A stretch of DNA of 64,000 nucleotides. It comes from Nocardia brasiliensis. Lineage in GTDB: Bacteria; Actinomycetota; Actinomycetes; Mycobacteriales; Mycobacteriaceae. Where the stretch lies: NCBI RefSeq assembly GCF_011801125.1, contig NZ_CP046171.1, forward strand, positions 930,001 through 994,000. The letters run 5' to 3'. A program made the position numbers and the translations under genes. Every line of letters begins with the position of its first letter. The first letter of the stretch is position 1. Positions 62,201-64,000 of the stretch are shown piece after piece. The notes beneath the pieces were generated by a model. That model had not been told where the DNA came from. It saw only the letters and a list, made by a program, of their open reading frames with translations, and made no database searches.

Positions 62201-62378
62201 GGGCCTGGACACCACCGAGACCATCGACGGGTCGGTCCCGCTCGTGGCCCTCGGCCTGGATTCGTTGCAGGCGTTGGACTTACGCAAGCGCATCGAGGTC
62301 GAACTACAGCGTGAGCTGCCGGTCACCGCGATACTGGGCGGCGCGTCCCTCGACGAGGTGGTGACATTGCTCGGCTAG
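59241..62378 (+). CDS. polyketide synthase AT-KR-ACP (MbtD-like)
   Basis: 1045 residues. Acyltransferase about 95-400 with FPGQGSQYAGMG and GHSQGELAAG (Ser near 189). Ketoreductase about 695-890 with the NADP loop GGTGKLGLDL (704), SSLSATVGG and VYAAVNRLLDAA (Tyr near 840). Acyl carrier domain at the end with LGLDSLQALDL (Ser near 1008). No dehydratase or enoylreductase, so the product stays a beta-hydroxy acid, as in the nocobactin chain. The AT specificity motif is unusual (YPAHTS near 295), so the extender is unclear. ATG 59241 has GGAGGAGG upstream, inside the ketosynthase gene. Confidence 0.9.
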   Translation: MSSHRLPDGSIPVLLSSDAPDSLRREAAAILGYLETHPGVGPDQVADMLFRTRVARRYRALAMVTERTDLVEALRAVAAGEAHASVVTTGGAAKPRKIGYVFPGQGSQYAGMGRMFYGSSPAFRAAVDEAEAVFHELFDLSPRSYLLAETDPGHNLLRIVQPALFMQMVGLAAMWRAAGVTPAVTIGHSQGELAAGVVSGVITLADAVRVVTLRGGLVDTLAKQEGREDTYSMAVVGVDREECEAILARHSGWAELSVINSAHVLAIGGESATVAQVVADLTAAGKFAKEIRVGYPAHTSVVTEFRDSFLDKTLVAELDRAEFTATDIECIGSTLGTAITPDLPVGDYWYWNLRNRVRFDLAIARAAERGVDTYLEIADHPALFLAVQENLSTVAQQRDFQTIGTSRRTATDLREFTRNLGLVAVSDLGYDWSALRTNSTAAPRLPLLDFPNTQMNPKHLWAAYKPAAAPAVQTTRVAGETTDGPAEVVAQATVHAQRLAEQWVRLGGRALVPPRTIAVLDHAGGSGDLVAAFRAAAPRHGVSIVDPDPESHSAGAVFDTLVIVLPAVPDADAGAAVEQLAGFLGERAWLPSLDGVRDVWLVTTGGEHVLDSDVPDLCHAAAPAGFRCLAAEHLGVAFRHVDLAAGQPIPDAANALMVALHTAVEPELAVRAGGLYAKRLVAADSGERRPLDGTDLREVVIVGGTGKLGLDLCEEFVRLGAGRITLVSRSGGSGETTERLRGIERLGATQVVLRQCDVTDEAAVRALAERYRDTPADLIVHAAVDYTTVVEYTPAAVRAAAAPKIVAAELMVRHFPRRPDGRIVLCSSLSATVGGLGHMVYAAVNRLLDAAAVRYRGQGVACTSVQWGLWREVGLGRDDAMAKFSGSGLLPLNPASAVATGFSAAAENVIVATADWGRLEALFSALGFGPLFGALELTNLPVPEIPAPAAVPVPAPRAATAETVPAAPSPVSPDTAEQVRLALRAVMGLDTTETIDGSVPLVALGLDSLQALDLRKRIEVELQRELPVTAILGGASLDEVVTLLG

Positions 62379-62493
62379 TTGCCCGGTTCGGGCAGACAAC
62401 GTGGGGCGGGCTCAGCGATGACCGGGTCCGCCCTGATCGGGATTCGCAGGCACCAACGACGATTCGTACGCGGCAAGGACGGAGAGCAGCACG

Positions 62494-63477
62494 GTGGATT
62501 CGAGCAGGGACACGGCGGCGGGCGCGGCTTCGGCCGACGCCGCGATCGTCGTCGAGGGCGTGGAGAAGTCGTTCGGCGAGGTGAAAGCCTTGCGCGGGAT
62601 CAGTTTCGAGGTGCCGAAGGGCAGCGTGCTCGGAGTGCTCGGGCCGAACGGTGCGGGCAAGACCACCACGGTGTCGGTGCTGTCGACCCTCACCAAACCC
62701 GATGCCGGGCGGGCGCTGGTGGCCGGGTACGACGTCGTGCGCGAGGCGGCGGCGGTCCGGTCGTCCATCATGCTCACCGGTCAGTACGCGGCGCTGGACG
62801 AGATGCTGACCGGCCGGGAGAATCTGGTGCTGTTCGGCCGCTTGATGGGGTTGGGCCGCAAGGAAGCCAAGGCGCGCGCCGCGGAGTTGCTCGGTCAGTT
62901 CGAGCTGGCGCAGGCCGCCGATCGCCGGGTCGGTCAGTACTCCGGCGGCATGCGCAGGCGCATCGACATCGCCTGCGGGCTGGTGCGTCCGCCGCAGGTG
63001 GTCTTCCTCGACGAGCCGACCACCGGTCTCGACCCGGTGAGCAGGCAGAGCCTCTGGGGCCTGGTGCGCTCGCTGAAGCAGCAGGGCGTCACGATCCTGC
63101 TCACCACGCAGTACCTCGAAGAGGCGGATGTGTTGAGCGACAACATCATCGTCGTCGACAAGGGCACCGTGATCGCCGAGGGCACCGCCGACCAGCTCAA
63201 GGCGCGCACCGGCGCGAGCTACTGCGAGGTGGTCCCGGCCGATCCCGGCGATGTCCCCGCCGTGGTCACCGCGCTCACCGGCCTCGGCGAGATCACCGTC
63301 GCCGAATCCGCCGACCGGGTCTCGCTGCCCGCGCCCGGCGGTGCGGCCACGCTGGGGGAGGCGCTGCGCCGGATCACCGAGGCCGAGATCGAACTCATCG
63401 ACATCGCGCTGCGCAGGCCCTCGCTGGACGAGGTGTTCATCGAGTTGACCAAACCGGCAGCGGCGGCCGGCGCATGA
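62494..63477 (+). CDS. DrrA-like ABC exporter ATPase, likely siderophore export
   Basis: A 327-residue ATPase: Walker A GPNGAGKTT, the segment MLTGQYAALDEMLTGRENL, signature SGGMRRR, Walker B VVFLDEPTTGLDP. It is highly similar along its whole length to the ATPase at 4279-5262, so the two are paralogues. GTG 62494 has GGAGAG before it. It lies 115 bp after the PKS gene on the same strand, so export of the finished siderophore is a reasonable inference. ATGA overlap with the permease. Confidence 0.87.
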   Translation: MDSSRDTAAGAASADAAIVVEGVEKSFGEVKALRGISFEVPKGSVLGVLGPNGAGKTTTVSVLSTLTKPDAGRALVAGYDVVREAAAVRSSIMLTGQYAALDEMLTGRENLVLFGRLMGLGRKEAKARAAELLGQFELAQAADRRVGQYSGGMRRRIDIACGLVRPPQVVFLDEPTTGLDPVSRQSLWGLVRSLKQQGVTILLTTQYLEEADVLSDNIIVVDKGTVIAEGTADQLKARTGASYCEVVPADPGDVPAVVTALTGLGEITVAESADRVSLPAPGGAATLGEALRRITEAEIELIDIALRRPSLDEVFIELTKPAAAAGA

Positions 63478-64000
63478 CGACCGACACCATCCTGCGGGTG
63501 CCGCACAGCAGGCAGTGGACCGCGTTGAGCGGCCGCGGTATTCGGGCCGCGGTGCGCGAGGGCGACCTGATCCTCGCCTTCGCGGCGCCGCTGACCTTCT
63601 TCGTCTGTGTCTATGTGCCGCTGCGTCGTTCGATGGAGGCGACGGGCATCGATTACGCGCAATATCTGCTGCCGTTGATCGCGATCCAGGCCATGTTCTT
63701 CACCGCGATGTTCGCCGGCGACCGCGCGGCCAGAGAAGTGGCGGGCGGCATGGGAACCCGGCTGCGCGCCATGCCGGTGCCGCCGTGGGTACCGCCCGCC
63801 GCACGGATCTCGGCGAACTCGGTGCGCGCGCTGGCCGCGTTGGCGGGCGCGCTGACCACCGGCACGCTGTTCGGCTTCCGCTTCCACGGCGCGGGAGCGA
63901 CGGTGGCGTTCCTGGTGCTGATCCTGGCGTTCGGTGCGGCCGCCGTGATCGGTGCCGACGCGCTCGGCACCGCGACGGCCAACCCGGAACTCGGCGCGAC
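63474..64000 (+). CDS. DrrB-like ABC-2 permease, 3' end outside the window
   Basis: The first 175 codons of an ABC-2 permease, cut by the right edge. TAPLTFFVCVYVPLRRSMEATG-like first helix region, IDYAQYLLPLIAIQAM, and GTLFGFRF match the permease at 5259-6083. It starts at ATG 63474, overlapping the ATPase stop. A second permease may follow, as in the paralogous operon. Confidence 0.85.
   Translation, partial: MTTDTILRVPHSRQWTALSGRGIRAAVREGDLILAFAAPLTFFVCVYVPLRRSMEATGIDYAQYLLPLIAIQAMFFTAMFAGDRAAREVAGGMGTRLRAMPVPPWVPPAARISANSVRALAALAGALTTGTLFGFRFHGAGATVAFLVLILAFGAAAVIGADALGTATANPELGA

Overview
The window is high-GC DNA from a mycolic-acid actinomycete, most probably a Nocardia. Three things point there: an antigen-85-type mycolyltransferase, the actinobacterial S10 ribosomal operon, and a nocobactin/mycobactin-type siderophore cluster with DtxR/IdeR-like iron boxes. 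No mobile element, CRISPR array, rRNA or tRNA gene was seen.

Region 1-10.8 kb is ordinary chromosome: the start of an SDR gene, a crotonase, a regulator with two TetR domains, an aldehyde-dehydrogenase-like protein lacking its catalytic cysteine, a DrrAB-like ABC exporter with two permeases, a lycopene-cyclase-family oxidoreductase, a secreted mycolyltransferase-like esterase, a secreted lipase and a small hotdog protein. Region 11.3-16.6 kb is the S10 operon (rpsJ-rplC-rplD-rplW-rplB-rpsS-rplV-rpsC-rplP-rpmC-rpsQ), closed by a strong terminator.

Region 16.7-28 kb is an accessory stretch. It holds a VapBC-like toxin-antitoxin pair with its own operator, an MFS permease, a second TA-like pair (DUF6247 type), a decayed MMPL transporter, a 919-residue membrane protein with NGHA repeats, a CPBP protease, a pseudouridine synthase, a truncated flavin/F420 reductase remnant and a small cysteine-containing protein.

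Region 28.2-64 kb is an iron-acquisition island. An IrtAB-like ABC importer pair and a separate siderophore-interacting reductase handle uptake. An MTB12-like secreted protein is divergent from the lysine N-monooxygenase nbtG. Then come a formyltransferase, five NRPS proteins, a FecB-like lipoprotein, a type II thioesterase, a ketosynthase, an AT-KR-ACP polyketide synthase and a second DrrAB-like exporter that runs off the end. The expected logic is: salicylate (made and activated outside the window) is loaded on an aryl carrier protein, condensed with Ser/Thr/Cys and heterocyclised, joined to N-hydroxy-N-formyl-lysine, esterified to a beta-hydroxy fatty acid made by the PKS, and finished with a second hydroxylysine.

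Eight iron boxes precede the uptake genes, nbtG/MTB12-like, the formyltransferase, the lipoprotein and two NRPS operons. The NRPS set is larger than nocobactin needs: four complete adenylation domains, one truncated adenylation domain and one stand-alone condensation-carrier didomain. This is the most unusual feature of the window.
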